A stretch of 64,000 nucleotides of DNA from JBBCJR01 sp037190805 (GTDB lineage Bacteria > Pseudomonadota > Alphaproteobacteria > Sphingomonadales > Sphingomonadaceae), in assembly GCA_037190805.1 (NCBI GenBank), contig JBBCJR010000019.1, positions 1-64,000 on the forward strand. The letters run 5' to 3'. A model generated the notes under the pieces. The model saw only the letters and a list, made by a program, of their open reading frames with translations, was not told where the DNA came from and made no database searches. This document shows positions 45,156 to 55,002 of the stretch, one piece after another. A program made the position numbers and the translations under genes. Numbering within the stretch: position 1 is the stretch's first letter; the number at the start of each line of letters is the position of its first letter.

Positions 45156-46937
45156 ATGTCCGCCCCCGTCCTCGCCGTCCAGAGTCTTGGCCTTGTCCAG
45201 GGAGCGGGATGGTTGTTCCGGGGTCTGGACATCTTCATCGGCGAACGGGACCGGCTGGCGCTGATCGGCCGCAATGGGGCCGGAAAGACGACGCTTCTCA
45301 AGCTTATCGCCGGGCAGATCGAGGCGGACGAGGGCCGACGGACGATCCGTCCCGGCCTGAACGTCGTGCTGCTAGAACAGGACCCATCACTGGCCGGTCA
45401 TGCCACCTTGCGAGACTATGTGCTGACCGGGCCGGCCGCCCCGGCCGCGCACGAGGCCGACGCCATCGCAGATCAGCTGGGCATCGATCTTGACCGCGCG
45501 GCGGCGGGGGCGAGCGGGGGTGAGCGGCGGCGGGCGGCGATCGTCCGCGCGCTGGCGCAGGCGCCGGACGTGCTGCTGCTCGACGAGCCAACCAATCACC
45601 TCGACCTTGCGGCGATCGACTGGCTGGAGGACTGGCTGAAGCGGTTCACCGGCGCCTTCGTGGTCATCAGCCATGATCGCACCTTCCTGACCCGGCTGAC
45701 CCGATCGACCCTGTGGCTGGATCGTGGGACGGTTCGCCGGGCCGAGGTCGGCTATGGCGGGTTCGAGGCCTGGACGGAGCAGGTCTATGCCGAGGAGGCC
45801 CGCGCGGCGGAGAAGCTCGACACCAAGCTGGCGCAGGAGCTGCACTGGCTGCAGCGCGGCGTCACCGCCCGGCGGCGACGCAACCAGGGCCGGCTGGCGC
45901 GTTTGAACGACATGCGGGCCGAACGGCGGGCGATGATCGCAGGACCAGGGGCGGCCAAGCTGTCGCTGGCCCGCGATGCCACCCGCACCAAGGACGTGAT
46001 CGAGCTGGAGCATGTCAGCAAGGGTTTTGGCGAGCGCACGGTGATTCGCGATTTTTCGCTGAAGGTTCAGCGCGGCGACCGCATCGGCATTGTCGGCGCG
46101 AACGGCGCCGGCAAGTCGACGCTGCTCAAGCTTATGACCGGCCAGATCGCGCCCGACGAAGGCATGGTGAAGCAGGCCAAGACGCTGGACGGCATCGTCA
46201 TCGATCAGCAGCGCAGCCTGCTGAGGCCGGGGGCCACGGTGCGGGATATCCTGGCCGACGGTGGCGATTGGGTGACCGTGAAGGGCGAGAAGAAGCATGT
46301 CATCGGGTATCTGAAGGACTTCCTTTTCGATCCCGGCATGGTGGACACGCCGGTCGATGTGCTCTCGGGCGGCGAACGGTCGCGGCTGGTGCTGGCGCGC
46401 GAGTTCGCCCGCGAATCGAACCTGCTGGTGCTCGACGAGCCGACCAACGATCTCGACATGGAAACGCTCGACCTGTTGCAGGAGGTGATCGCCGACTATG
46501 CCGGCACCGTGCTGCTGGTCAGCCACGATCGTGACTTTCTGGACCGCACCGTGACGCTGACCATCGGCCTCGACGGTTCGGGGCGCGCGGATATCGTCGC
46601 TGGCGGCTATGCCGACTGGGATGCCAAACGCCGCGCGCCCGCCGTCCAGACCCCCAAATCCCCTGGCAAGGCCGCGACCCCGACTGCACCCACGACCCCG
46701 GCGCGCAAGCTGAGCTATAAGGACCAGCGCGACCTCGACCGGTTGCCGGCGGAGATCGAACGGCTGGACGGCGTGATCGCCGCCGAGGAGGGCAAGCTTG
46801 CCGATCCTGACCTCTATGCGCGCGATCCGGCGGTCTTCAACGCGGTCGAGCGTGCCCTCAACGAGGCGCGTGCCGCGAAGGACAGCGCCGAGATGCGTTG
46901 GCTGGAGGTCGCTGAGCTGGCCGAAAAGCTGGGCTGA
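45156..46937 (+). CDS. ABC-F family ATPase (Uup-like)
   Basis: A 593-residue soluble protein with two ATPase domains and no membrane part. First Walker A GRNGAGKTT near 38, signature SGGERRRAA, DEPTNHLDL; linker helices about 205-265; second Walker A GANGAGKST, LSGGERSRLVLA and DEPTNDLDM. The tail has a charged coiled coil (LDRLPAEIERLDGVIAAEEGKL), typical of Uup. ABC-F proteins act on ribosomes; Uup is linked to DNA/ribosome quality control. Confidence 0.9.
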   Translation: MSAPVLAVQSLGLVQGAGWLFRGLDIFIGERDRLALIGRNGAGKTTLLKLIAGQIEADEGRRTIRPGLNVVLLEQDPSLAGHATLRDYVLTGPAAPAAHEADAIADQLGIDLDRAAAGASGGERRRAAIVRALAQAPDVLLLDEPTNHLDLAAIDWLEDWLKRFTGAFVVISHDRTFLTRLTRSTLWLDRGTVRRAEVGYGGFEAWTEQVYAEEARAAEKLDTKLAQELHWLQRGVTARRRRNQGRLARLNDMRAERRAMIAGPGAAKLSLARDATRTKDVIELEHVSKGFGERTVIRDFSLKVQRGDRIGIVGANGAGKSTLLKLMTGQIAPDEGMVKQAKTLDGIVIDQQRSLLRPGATVRDILADGGDWVTVKGEKKHVIGYLKDFLFDPGMVDTPVDVLSGGERSRLVLAREFARESNLLVLDEPTNDLDMETLDLLQEVIADYAGTVLLVSHDRDFLDRTVTLTIGLDGSGRADIVAGGYADWDAKRRAPAVQTPKSPGKAATPTAPTTPARKLSYKDQRDLDRLPAEIERLDGVIAAEEGKLADPDLYARDPAVFNAVERALNEARAAKDSAEMRWLEVAELAEKLG

Positions 46938-46946
46938 AGACTTGGA

Positions 46947-47795
46947 TCAGGTGCTCAGCCGGTTGCCTTCCTCGCCGGCGCGTTCCTGAACATATTGCCA
47001 CGCCACCCGACCAGAACGTCCGCCGCGTGCGACGCTCCAGGCCAGCGCCGCATGCTCGTCGAAGGCCAGGCCGAAATGACGGCAATAGCCCTCGACCATG
47101 GCGAGATAGGTCGCCTGGTCGGCATTATGGAAGCCGAGGCTGAGGCCGAAACGATCGCTGAGCGCCAGCCGGTCGTCGACAACGTCGCGGACGTTGATGG
47201 CGCTGTCCTGTTCGGCGATGTCACGCGGCACCAGATGGCGGCGGTTCGAGGTGACGTAGAGACGAACATTGTCGGGCCGCGCCTCGGCTCCCCCTTCCAG
47301 CAGGGAGCGCAGCGCCTTCGCTTCCTCCGCATTGGCATCGAAGCTGATGTCGTCGGCGAACAGGATGAAACGGCGGGACAGGGGGCGCAGACGGCCGAAC
47401 AGGGCGCGCAGGTCGGAAAGACCGTCGCGGCCGACCTCGACCAGCGCGATATCGGAACCGCTGCGCTGAAGGTCGGCGACGATCGACTTCACCAAAGTCG
47501 ACTTGCCCATGCCGCGCGATCCCCACAGCAGCACGTCGTGGGCCGGCAAGCCGTCCGCGAGGCGGCGGCTGTTTTCGCCTAGGGCCGCCTTCTGGCTGTC
47601 GATGCCCGCCAGCAGGTCGAGGGACGGGGCCCGAAAGGCGGCGGCCGCCGTCAATGCGCCGCGTCGCCAGAGATAGGCGGGATGGGCAGCGGGGTCGGTA
47701 TCGGCCTCGGGCGGTGGCGCCAGCCTTTCGAGGGCGGTGGCGATGCGGGCCATCAGGATAGTCTGTTCGTCGGTCACGGGACGCCTCGATTGCAT
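46947..47795 (-). CDS. DUF815 family AAA ATPase
   Basis: A 282-residue ATPase. Walker A WGSRGMGKST at residues 91-100, Walker B FILFADDISF, then LYVTSNRRHLVPRD and DRFGLSLGFHNADQ, all diagnostic of DUF815. The N-terminal part up to 60 is likely helical. The function is unknown. It converges with the ABC-F gene and is divergent from yajC. A start at codon 15 (MARIATALERL) is possible. Confidence 0.88.
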   Translation of the reverse strand: MQSRRPVTDEQTILMARIATALERLAPPPEADTDPAAHPAYLWRRGALTAAAAFRAPSLDLLAGIDSQKAALGENSRRLADGLPAHDVLLWGSRGMGKSTLVKSIVADLQRSGSDIALVEVGRDGLSDLRALFGRLRPLSRRFILFADDISFDANAEEAKALRSLLEGGAEARPDNVRLYVTSNRRHLVPRDIAEQDSAINVRDVVDDRLALSDRFGLSLGFHNADQATYLAMVEGYCRHFGLAFDEHAALAWSVARGGRSGRVAWQYVQERAGEEGNRLST

Positions 47796-47865
47796 GACGG
47801 GCCAAATCCCGATAGACGCGCCGGCCAGTCAAGCCATCAACTTTCTATACGAAAGCGCCAGCCCG

Positions 47866-48210
47866 ATGTTCTCCTCGCCCGCCTTCGCCCAGACCGCAGC
47901 CGCCGCGCCCGGGGGCGGCGGGATGGCCGCCTTTATCCAGTTCGTGCCGCTCGTCCTCATTTTCGTGATCTTCTATTTCCTGATGATCCGCCCGCAGCAG
48001 CGGCGGATGAAGGAGCATCGGGGGATGATCGAGGCAACGAAGAAGGGCGATACCGTCGTTACCGGCGGGGGCCTTGTTGGACGTGTCACCCGCGCTGCAG
48101 AGGGCGATCCCGAAATCGAGATCGAACTGGCGCCCAATGTCCGGGTGAAGGCCCTGAAGGCGACCCTGCAGGACGTGCGCCAGTCCGGCGCTAAGCCGGC
48201 GAACGACTGA
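47866..48210 (+). CDS. yajC: Preprotein translocase subunit YajC
   Basis: A 114-residue protein with one helix at about 21-41 (FIQFVPLVLIFVIFYFLMIR), then RPQQRRMKEHRGMIEATKKGD and the SH3-like VVTGGGLVGRV. It belongs to the SecDF-YajC complex. ATG 47866 is chosen as the first close start; the frame is open further upstream but that part overlaps the DUF815 promoter region. secD follows after three bases. Confidence 0.95.
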   Translation: MFSSPAFAQTAAAAPGGGGMAAFIQFVPLVLIFVIFYFLMIRPQQRRMKEHRGMIEATKKGDTVVTGGGLVGRVTRAAEGDPEIEIELAPNVRVKALKATLQDVRQSGAKPAND

Positions 48211-48213
48211 GCC

Positions 48214-49815
48214 ATGCTTGAGTTTCCGCGTTGGAAGGTCTGGGGAATCCTGCTGACGCTGCTCGTCGGCATTCTCTTCGCCATCCCCACCTTCATCCCG
48301 GAGGCGACGACCGCGAAATGGCCGGCGCTGTTCAACCAGCGCGTCAACCTCGGCCTCGACCTTCGGGGCGGCAGCCACATCCTGCTCGAAGCCGCGACTG
48401 CCGACATCGCCCGCCAGCGCATGCAGGTGATGGAAGAGACCGTCCGGTCGGAACTCCGCCAGAACCCGGCGGGACGCATCGATATCGGTGATGTTTCGAC
48501 TGCTGGTGGACGCCTCAGCTTCATGCTGCGCGACCCCGGCCAGATCGACGCTGCGGTCGAACGGATGCGCGCGATTACCCAGCCGGTCGGAATTTCCGGC
48601 CAGCGCGACTGGGACGTCGCCGTGGTCGACGGCTCCCGCCTCGTCCTTACCCAGACCGAAAGCGGCGCCCGTTCGGCGGCCGACAGCGCGATGACGCAGG
48701 CGGTCGAGGTCATCCGCCGCCGCATCGACGAACTGGGTACGCGCGAACCGACCATCATCCGCCAGGGCGAGAATCGCATCGTCGTCCAGGTTCCCGGCCT
48801 TCAGGACCCTGAGGAACTGAAGGCCCTGATCGGCAAGACCGCCAAGCTTGAGTTCAAGATGGTCGACGTCAATGCCGACCCCAGCATGATCGCCGAGGGG
48901 CGGGCGCCGATCGGCAGCCAGCTCGTGCCTTATCCCGACAACCCCTCTGGGGCGCCGGTCGTCGCCCTTCAACGTCGGGTGCTGGTCTCGGGCGAGCAGC
49001 TGGTCGACGCATCCATCAGCCAGGACCAATATGGCCAGCCTGCCGTCAGCTTCCGTTTCGATGCCGCCGGCGGACGCCGCTTCGCCCGCGCGACGCAGGA
49101 AAATGTCGGTAAGCCGTTTGCCATCGTCCTTGACGGGCAGGTGATCTCGGCGCCCGTTATCAACGAACCGATCCTGGGCGGGTCGGGCATCATCTCGGGC
49201 AATTTCAACACCGACAGTGCTAACCAGCTGGCGATCATGCTCCGCTCGGGCAAGCTGCCGGTCGAGCTGAAGGTGATCGAGGAACGCACCGTCGGCCCGG
49301 ATCTCGGCGCCGATTCGATCCGCGCCGGCGTCATCGCCGGTATCGTCGCGACGATCGCCGTGGTGATGTTCATCATCATGACCTACGGCCGGTTCGGCAT
49401 TTACGCGACGATCGCGCTTGCCCTCAACATCATCCTCATCGTCGGTATCATGGCGATCTTCGGGGCGACGCTGACCCTGCCGGGCATTGCCGGATTCGTG
49501 CTGACGATCGGTGCGGCGGTCGACGCCAACGTGCTGATCAACGAGCGCATCCGCGAGGAGCAGCGCAAGGGCAAGGGCATCGTCACGTCGATCGAGCTGG
49601 GCTATTCGGAAGCCAGCCGGACGATCTTCGACGCCAACGTCACCAACCTCATCGCGGCGCTGATCATGATCGCCTTCGGGTCGGGGCCGATCAAGGGGTT
49701 CGCGGTCGTGCTGACGATCGGCATCGTCACCTCGGTGTTCACCGCCGTTACCGTCTCGCGCCTGATGGCCGCCCGTTGGCTGAAAACCAAGCGGCCGACG
49801 CAGCTGGTCATCTAG
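48214..49815 (+). CDS. secD: Protein translocase subunit SecD
   Basis: A 533-residue membrane protein. One N-terminal helix, then the RVNLGLDLRGGSHILLEA signature, a large periplasmic part (P1) with ELGTREPTIIRQGENRIVVQVPG, and five helices in the second half with GAAVDANVLINERIREE. It uses the proton gradient to pull secreted proteins out. It pairs with SecF nine bases downstream. Confidence 0.97.
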   Translation: MLEFPRWKVWGILLTLLVGILFAIPTFIPEATTAKWPALFNQRVNLGLDLRGGSHILLEAATADIARQRMQVMEETVRSELRQNPAGRIDIGDVSTAGGRLSFMLRDPGQIDAAVERMRAITQPVGISGQRDWDVAVVDGSRLVLTQTESGARSAADSAMTQAVEVIRRRIDELGTREPTIIRQGENRIVVQVPGLQDPEELKALIGKTAKLEFKMVDVNADPSMIAEGRAPIGSQLVPYPDNPSGAPVVALQRRVLVSGEQLVDASISQDQYGQPAVSFRFDAAGGRRFARATQENVGKPFAIVLDGQVISAPVINEPILGGSGIISGNFNTDSANQLAIMLRSGKLPVELKVIEERTVGPDLGADSIRAGVIAGIVATIAVVMFIIMTYGRFGIYATIALALNIILIVGIMAIFGATLTLPGIAGFVLTIGAAVDANVLINERIREEQRKGKGIVTSIELGYSEASRTIFDANVTNLIAALIMIAFGSGPIKGFAVVLTIGIVTSVFTAVTVSRLMAARWLKTKRPTQLVI

Positions 49816-49824
49816 GGTCTTGTC

Positions 49825-50775
49825 ATGCGCCTTCTGAAAATCGTTCCCGACAATACCCGGTTCCGCTTTGTTCGGCTGCGCTGGATCGCGTTCAGCCTCA
49901 CCTTGCTGCTGACGATCGGATCGCTCGCTCTCATCGGGACGCGCGGTTTTAATCTCGGCGTCGATTTCGTCGGCGGTCTGATGATCGAGGCGGGGTTCGA
50001 GCAGCCCGTGCCGCTCGACGACCTGCGGGGCAAGATCGGCGCCATGGGTGTCGGCGACGTCTCGCTCCAGCAGTTCGGCAGCCCGACCAACGTCGCCATC
50101 CGCCTGCCGTTACCGCCGGGCGACGATGCCGCCGTGCAAGCGTCGGTGAAGCACATCCAGGCCCAGATCGAGGCCGAATATCCTGGCGTTTCCTTCCGCC
50201 GGGTCGAAACCGTGTCGGGCAAGGTGTCGGGCGAGCTGATCCGCGACGGCATCATCGCCGTGCTGATGGCCATGGTCGGCATCGCGATCTTTTCCTGGTT
50301 CCGGTTCGAATGGCATTTCGGCGTGTCGACGCTCGTGGCGTTGGCCCACGACGTCATCGTGACGCTGGGCTTCTTCTCGCTGACGCGGATGGAGTTCGAC
50401 CTCAACATCGTCGCGGCGATCCTGACCATCGTCGGCTATTCGCTGAACGACAAGATCGTCATCGATGATCGTATCCGTGAAAATCTGCGCAAATACCGGC
50501 AGATGGACATTCGGGACCTGATCGACCTGTCCTTGAACGAAACCCTGCCGCGCACCTTCATGACCACGATGTCGATGGTGCTGGCGCTAGGTTCTCTGCT
50601 GCTCCTGGGCGGCGAGGTGCTGCGCGGCTTCACCGCGGCGATGCTGCTCGGCATCGTCATCGGCACCTATTCGTCGATGTATGTCTCGTCCTCGCTGCTG
50701 ATCTCGCTCGGCGTCGGCTCGCACACGTTCGCCAAGGATCCGACGAGCGCGGCGGAGCGCGCGGGCAAGGCCTGA
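49825..50775 (+). CDS. secF: Protein translocase subunit SecF
   Basis: A 316-residue partner with six helices. FNLGVDFVGGLMIEAGF is the N-terminal signature; GYSLNDKIVIDDRIRENLRKYR and LNETLPRTFMTTMSM are the typical C-terminal segment. It is directly after secD and four bases before the Mth938-like gene, so the four genes look like one operon. Confidence 0.97.
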   Translation: MRLLKIVPDNTRFRFVRLRWIAFSLTLLLTIGSLALIGTRGFNLGVDFVGGLMIEAGFEQPVPLDDLRGKIGAMGVGDVSLQQFGSPTNVAIRLPLPPGDDAAVQASVKHIQAQIEAEYPGVSFRRVETVSGKVSGELIRDGIIAVLMAMVGIAIFSWFRFEWHFGVSTLVALAHDVIVTLGFFSLTRMEFDLNIVAAILTIVGYSLNDKIVIDDRIRENLRKYRQMDIRDLIDLSLNETLPRTFMTTMSMVLALGSLLLLGGEVLRGFTAAMLLGIVIGTYSSMYVSSSLLISLGVGSHTFAKDPTSAAERAGKA

Positions 50776-50778
50776 GCC

Positions 50779-51162
50779 ATGCCGACGCTCGACCGGATGG
50801 ACACCGGCGGGGCCGTCGTCATCCGGGGGTTCTCGGGCACCGGCTTTCGCATCGGTAACGGCATCAGCGCCGGCGCGGCGCTGGTCTGGGGCGAGGGCGG
50901 TGAGGCGTGGCAGCCGCCGTCCGTCGCTGACCTGACACCGGCCGATTTCGTACTGCTCGAGCCGGTCACGCCGCCTATCGAGTTGCTGATCATCGGCACC
51001 GGCGCGCGGCTGGTCCGCCCGTCACGGTCGCTGGTCGAGGCCATGGCCGCGCACCGCATCGGGGTTGAGGCGATGGACAGCCGTGCCGCCGCCCGCACCT
51101 ATAACCTGCTGGTGGGCGAAGGTCGGCGGGTCGCGGTGGCATTATACCCGCTTGATGCGTGA
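50779..51162 (+). CDS. Mth938-like domain protein (NDUFAF3-like)
   Basis: A 127-residue protein with the Mth938-like (formerly DUF498) fold: GAVVIRGFSGTGFRIGNGI, LLEPVTPPIELLIIGTG, and VGVEAMDSRAAARTYNLL (here IGVEAM). Eukaryotic relatives assist complex I assembly; bacterial members are often beside secDF. The function is unproven. It lies four bases after secF. Confidence 0.88.
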   Translation: MPTLDRMDTGGAVVIRGFSGTGFRIGNGISAGAALVWGEGGEAWQPPSVADLTPADFVLLEPVTPPIELLIIGTGARLVRPSRSLVEAMAAHRIGVEAMDSRAAARTYNLLVGEGRRVAVALYPLDA

Positions 51163-51228
51163 GTATGCGCCTGGCGGCACAGGGCGGCATCGGCCTGGAC
51201 CGCCACCCGGTCGCCTGGGATCATATTC

Positions 51229-52422
51229 TCAAGGGATAGGCATGCGCGTAGCGTCGCCGCCGCGAACCATCTCCAACAAGTGCTGGCGAAGGGCTTCTGC
51301 GTTGGTCGTCCAGCTGAACCGCCGCGCACCGCGCCTGAGCGCGGCTCGATCGGGTGGGTCGGCAAGAAGGTCGGTGATGCCCGCAGCAACCGCGGCTTCT
51401 GTCCGTTCGACCAGCCGACCATAAGCGGGGCGGTCGATCACCTCTGCGGCGCCGCCGGCGCGGGTCGCGACCACCGGTGTTCCCGACGCCAGCGCCTCCA
51501 CCCACACATTGGCGAGCCCTTCATTGGCCGATGGCGCGACCAGAACGTCAGCCGCCGCCATCCAGCGGGCGGTGACGTCGTGCGGTGTTCGGCCGAGAAA
51601 GCGGACCCGATCCGCGACGCCCAGCCGCCGCGCCAGCGCCTCAAGCGCTATGCGCGACGGGCCATCGCCCAGCAGGGCGAGGGTCGCCTCGGGTAGTTGG
51701 GGCAGGGCGCCCATCGTGATGTGCGGCCCTTTATTGTCGTTCAACGTTCCGACCTGGATGAGCAGCGGTCCTGACAAGCCCAGCGCCGCTTTTTCCTTGT
51801 CCCGATCGCGCGGGCGAAAGCGGTCGAGGTCGACGCCGGTATAGTGGACCCGGATGCGCCTGCGCACCACACCGAGGCTCGCCAGCGCGTCCGCCTGCGC
51901 GGCGGAGACGGCCAGCAGCCCGTCGGCGGTCTCGGCGGCGGCGGTGATCTGGCGACGGCAGGCGGGGCGCTGGCTCCACAGGTTGATGTCGGACCCTCGC
52001 GCCTTGATCGACACGGGCAGGCCAAGCGCCCGGCCGATCCGAATCGCCGCCGGCCCGTCGGGATAGAAGAATTCGGCGTCGATGACGTCGAAGCGCCGGT
52101 CGCGGTGCAGGCGGCGGACCAGCGGCAGCGCCGCGCGCGCCATCAGGGCGGGGTTGATCGCCGCGCTGAGACCAGGAAAGATCGGAAAGCGCGGGCGATG
52201 AACGACCAGTCCCGCCATCATCTCGATATGCGGCAGGCGCGCCAGGGCCTGGTAGCGGGGGTGCAGCGTCATCGGCCATGGTGGCAGCCCCAGAGGTGCC
52301 ACCACCGTCACCTCGACATCCGGGAGCGCGGCCAGCGCTTGCGTTTGGCGCGCGACAAAGCTGCCGAAGCCGGGTCGCGCGGCATCGGGGAACAGGGTCG
52401 ACAGCGTCAAAACGCGCAGCAT
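51229..52422 (-). CDS. Glycosyltransferase family 4 protein
   Basis: A 397-residue GT-B enzyme. The N-terminal half starts LRVLTLSTLFPDAARPGFG; the C-terminal half has QVGTLNDNKGPHI, VRFLGRTPHDVTARW and the E-x7-E site SANEGLANVWVEALASGTPVVAT. It should transfer a sugar from a nucleotide donor onto a surface glycan. No polysaccharide cluster is adjacent, so the acceptor is unknown. It converges with the SecF operon. Confidence 0.9.
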   Translation of the reverse strand: MLRVLTLSTLFPDAARPGFGSFVARQTQALAALPDVEVTVVAPLGLPPWPMTLHPRYQALARLPHIEMMAGLVVHRPRFPIFPGLSAAINPALMARAALPLVRRLHRDRRFDVIDAEFFYPDGPAAIRIGRALGLPVSIKARGSDINLWSQRPACRRQITAAAETADGLLAVSAAQADALASLGVVRRRIRVHYTGVDLDRFRPRDRDKEKAALGLSGPLLIQVGTLNDNKGPHITMGALPQLPEATLALLGDGPSRIALEALARRLGVADRVRFLGRTPHDVTARWMAAADVLVAPSANEGLANVWVEALASGTPVVATRAGGAAEVIDRPAYGRLVERTEAAVAAGITDLLADPPDRAALRRGARRFSWTTNAEALRQHLLEMVRGGDATRMPIP

Positions 52423-52535
52423 GAGGGTGAGGCATAGCGCCGTGCCGGTTGCGAAACCATCACCGGCCTCCAGTTCTCGTCATCATCCACCCTATCCCGC
52501 TTGGCGTAGGGGCGGGCCTCGGCTAAGACGAGGCA

Positions 52536-53312
52536 ATGCAGTCCGTTGCCGCCCGTGCGCTTGCCGCCTTCGCCGTCCTTGGCCTTGCCACCACCCTGTC
52601 CGCGTGCGCGGGGCGGGGCAACAAGGCGGACACCAGCTATGTCGCGACCGATGTCGAGACGCTCTACAACGCCGCGCGCGAGCGTCTGGACCGGGCGCAG
52701 TTCAAGCAGGCGGCCGTGATCTTCGACGAGGTGGAGCGCCAGCATCCCTATTCCGTCTGGGCCCGCCGTGCTCAGCTGATGAGCGCGTTCAGCTATTATG
52801 CGGCGCGCGACTACAGCCAGTCGGTGCTGTCGGCGCAGCGTTTTCTGTCGATTCATCCCGGCAATCGGGACGCGCCCTACGCCTATTATCTGATCGCCCT
52901 GTCCTATTATGAGCAGATCCAGGACGTCAGCCACGACCAGAAGATCACCCAGCAGGCGCTGGGCGCGCTGGGCGAGCTGGTCCGCCGCTATCCGAACACC
53001 CGCTATGCCGCCGATGCCCGGCTGAAGGTCGACCTGGTGAACGATCATCTGGCGGGCAAGGAAATGGAAGTCGGCCGGTACTATGAGCGGACCGGGCGGC
53101 TGCTGGCGGCGACGCTGCGCTACCGGAAGGTGGTGGAGACCTATCAGACCACCAGCCACGTGCCCGAGGCGCTGTTCCGCCTGGTCGAAACCTACATGGC
53201 GATCGGCATTCCGGAGGAGGCGACCAAGGCGGCCGCCGTGCTGGGCGCGAACTATCCAGGGTCCCAATGGTACGAGCGCGCCTACAACCTCGTCCAGAAG
53301 AAGGCGGCCTGA
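52536..53312 (+). CDS. bamD: Outer-membrane assembly lipoprotein BamD
   Basis: A 258-residue lipoprotein (lipobox LSAC, Cys24) with TPR repeats. RLDRAQFKQAAVIFDEVERQHPYS and FLSIHPGNRDAPYAYYLIALSYY are the usual first repeats; VRRYPNTRYAADA and GRYYERTGRLLAATLRY follow. It is part of the BAM complex that folds outer-membrane beta-barrels. recN follows after 28 bases, the usual alphaproteobacterial order. Confidence 0.95.
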   Translation: MQSVAARALAAFAVLGLATTLSACAGRGNKADTSYVATDVETLYNAARERLDRAQFKQAAVIFDEVERQHPYSVWARRAQLMSAFSYYAARDYSQSVLSAQRFLSIHPGNRDAPYAYYLIALSYYEQIQDVSHDQKITQQALGALGELVRRYPNTRYAADARLKVDLVNDHLAGKEMEVGRYYERTGRLLAATLRYRKVVETYQTTSHVPEALFRLVETYMAIGIPEEATKAAAVLGANYPGSQWYERAYNLVQKKAA

Positions 53313-53340
53313 CAGGGGTGACTCTGGCAGGGGTGACGGC

Positions 53341-55002
53341 GTGCTGAGCGCGCTGTCGATTCGCGATGTCGTGCTGATCGACGCGCTGGACCTCGACTTC
53401 ACCGATGGCCTCTGCGTGCTGACCGGGGAAACCGGCGCTGGCAAGTCGATCCTGCTCGACAGTCTGGGCCTAGCGCTCGGCCAGCGCGCCGATGCCGGTC
53501 TTGTCCGGCAGGGCATGACCCAGGCACAGGTGACGGCCAGCTTCGAGGTAGGAAGCGACCATCCGGCGCGGGCGCTTCTTGTCGACAACGACATCGAGGC
53601 CGAGCCGGGCGAAGCGATCATCCTGCGCCGTGCCCTGAAGGCTGATGGCGGCAGCCGGGCGTTCGTCAACGATCGGCCCGTCTCCGCGGGCTTGCTGCGC
53701 GAAGTGGGTGCCCTGCTGGTCGAGATTCACGGCCAGAACGACGATCGCGGTCTGCTGGCGGCCGCCGGACACCGGGCGCTGCTCGATGCCTATGCGGCGC
53801 TGCCCGTCAGCGAGGTGGCGACGGCCAGCCGGCGTTGGCAGGCGGCCGGCATCGCGGTGGCCGCTGCTCGCGCCGAGGCGGAGGCGGCGGAGCGTGACCG
53901 CGACTGGCTGGATCATGCCGTCGCCGAGTTGGACCAGTTCGCTCCCGAGGAAGGGGAGGAGGCGCGGCTGGCCGAGGAACGGGCGCTGATGCAGCGGGGC
54001 GGCCGGATCGCCGACGACCTTGGCGCCGTGATCGGTCATCTCGAAGGGTCGGACGGCGGTCTTGCACAACTGCGCCAGGCGGCGAGGCGGCTGGACAGGA
54101 TCGCGGCCGAGGATAGCGAACTGACAGCGGCGCTGGCGGCGTTGGATCGTGCGGTGATCGAGGCGAGCGAGGCTGAGGATGCGCTCGCCCGCGCGGCCCA
54201 GGCATTGGCGGCGGACCCGGCGCGTTTGGAGGCTGTCGAGGCGCGGCTGTTCGAGTTGCGCGCGCTGGCCCGCAAGCATCGCATCGACCCGGCCCAGCTG
54301 CCGCAGCTTGCCACCGATCTCGGGGCGCGGCTGGAGCGGCTGAAAATGGGCGAGTCGGGTATTCGTGCCCTGATCCACGGGGCGGAGCAGGCGCGGGCCA
54401 CCTATGTTGTGGCGGCAGAACGGCTGAGTGCCGAGCGCCGCGATGCCGCGCTCCGCCTCGACGCGGCGGTGGCGGCGGAGCTGGCGCCGTTGAAGCTGGA
54501 TAGCGCCCGCTTCCGTACCGTTGTCGAACCGTTGCCCGAAAGCAGCTGGGGACCGGCCGGGGCGGACCGGATCGAGTTCGAGATCGCGACCAATCCCGGG
54601 GCGCCGTTCGCGCCGCTGGTCAAGATCGCCAGCGGCGGCGAGCTCAGCCGCTTCATCCTGGCCCTCAAGGTCGCGCTTGCCGGCGAACGCGAAGCCGGGA
54701 CGCTGGTGTTCGACGAGATCGATCGCGGCGTCGGCGGCGCGGTGGCGAGCGCGATCGGCGAGCGTCTTGCCCGGCTGGCGCGGCGGACGCAGGTTCTGGT
54801 CGTCACGCACAGCCCGCAGGTCGCCGCCCGGGGTGGCCGCCAGTTCCGCATCGCCAAGCGTCATGAGGGCGATGTCACCCGGACCAGCGTCGAGCCGCTC
54901 GATGTTGCCGAGCGACGTGAGGAGATCGCGCGCATGCTATCCGGCGCGGCCGTCACCGAGGAAGCCAGGGCGCAAGCCGCCCGCCTTCTGGAAACAGCAT
55001 GA
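53341..55002 (+). CDS. recN: DNA repair protein RecN
   Basis: A 553-residue SMC-like ATPase. LSALSIRDVVLIDALDLDF opens the protein; Walker A TGETGAGKSILLDSLGLALG near residue 32, long coiled-coil arms (about 165-390), ASGGELSRFILALKVAL signature and Walker B TLVFDEIDRGVGG. It acts in double-strand break repair. The start is GTG 53341; the longer frame runs back into bamD. ligA overlaps its stop by four bases. Confidence 0.95.
   Translation: MLSALSIRDVVLIDALDLDFTDGLCVLTGETGAGKSILLDSLGLALGQRADAGLVRQGMTQAQVTASFEVGSDHPARALLVDNDIEAEPGEAIILRRALKADGGSRAFVNDRPVSAGLLREVGALLVEIHGQNDDRGLLAAAGHRALLDAYAALPVSEVATASRRWQAAGIAVAAARAEAEAAERDRDWLDHAVAELDQFAPEEGEEARLAEERALMQRGGRIADDLGAVIGHLEGSDGGLAQLRQAARRLDRIAAEDSELTAALAALDRAVIEASEAEDALARAAQALAADPARLEAVEARLFELRALARKHRIDPAQLPQLATDLGARLERLKMGESGIRALIHGAEQARATYVVAAERLSAERRDAALRLDAAVAAELAPLKLDSARFRTVVEPLPESSWGPAGADRIEFEIATNPGAPFAPLVKIASGGELSRFILALKVALAGEREAGTLVFDEIDRGVGGAVASAIGERLARLARRTQVLVVTHSPQVAARGGRQFRIAKRHEGDVTRTSVEPLDVAERREEIARMLSGAAVTEEARAQAARLLETA

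Noticed and set aside
53290..53345. LexA box before recN
   Set aside because: No GAAC-N7-GAAC or reverse-complement equivalent is present in the short bamD-recN gap.
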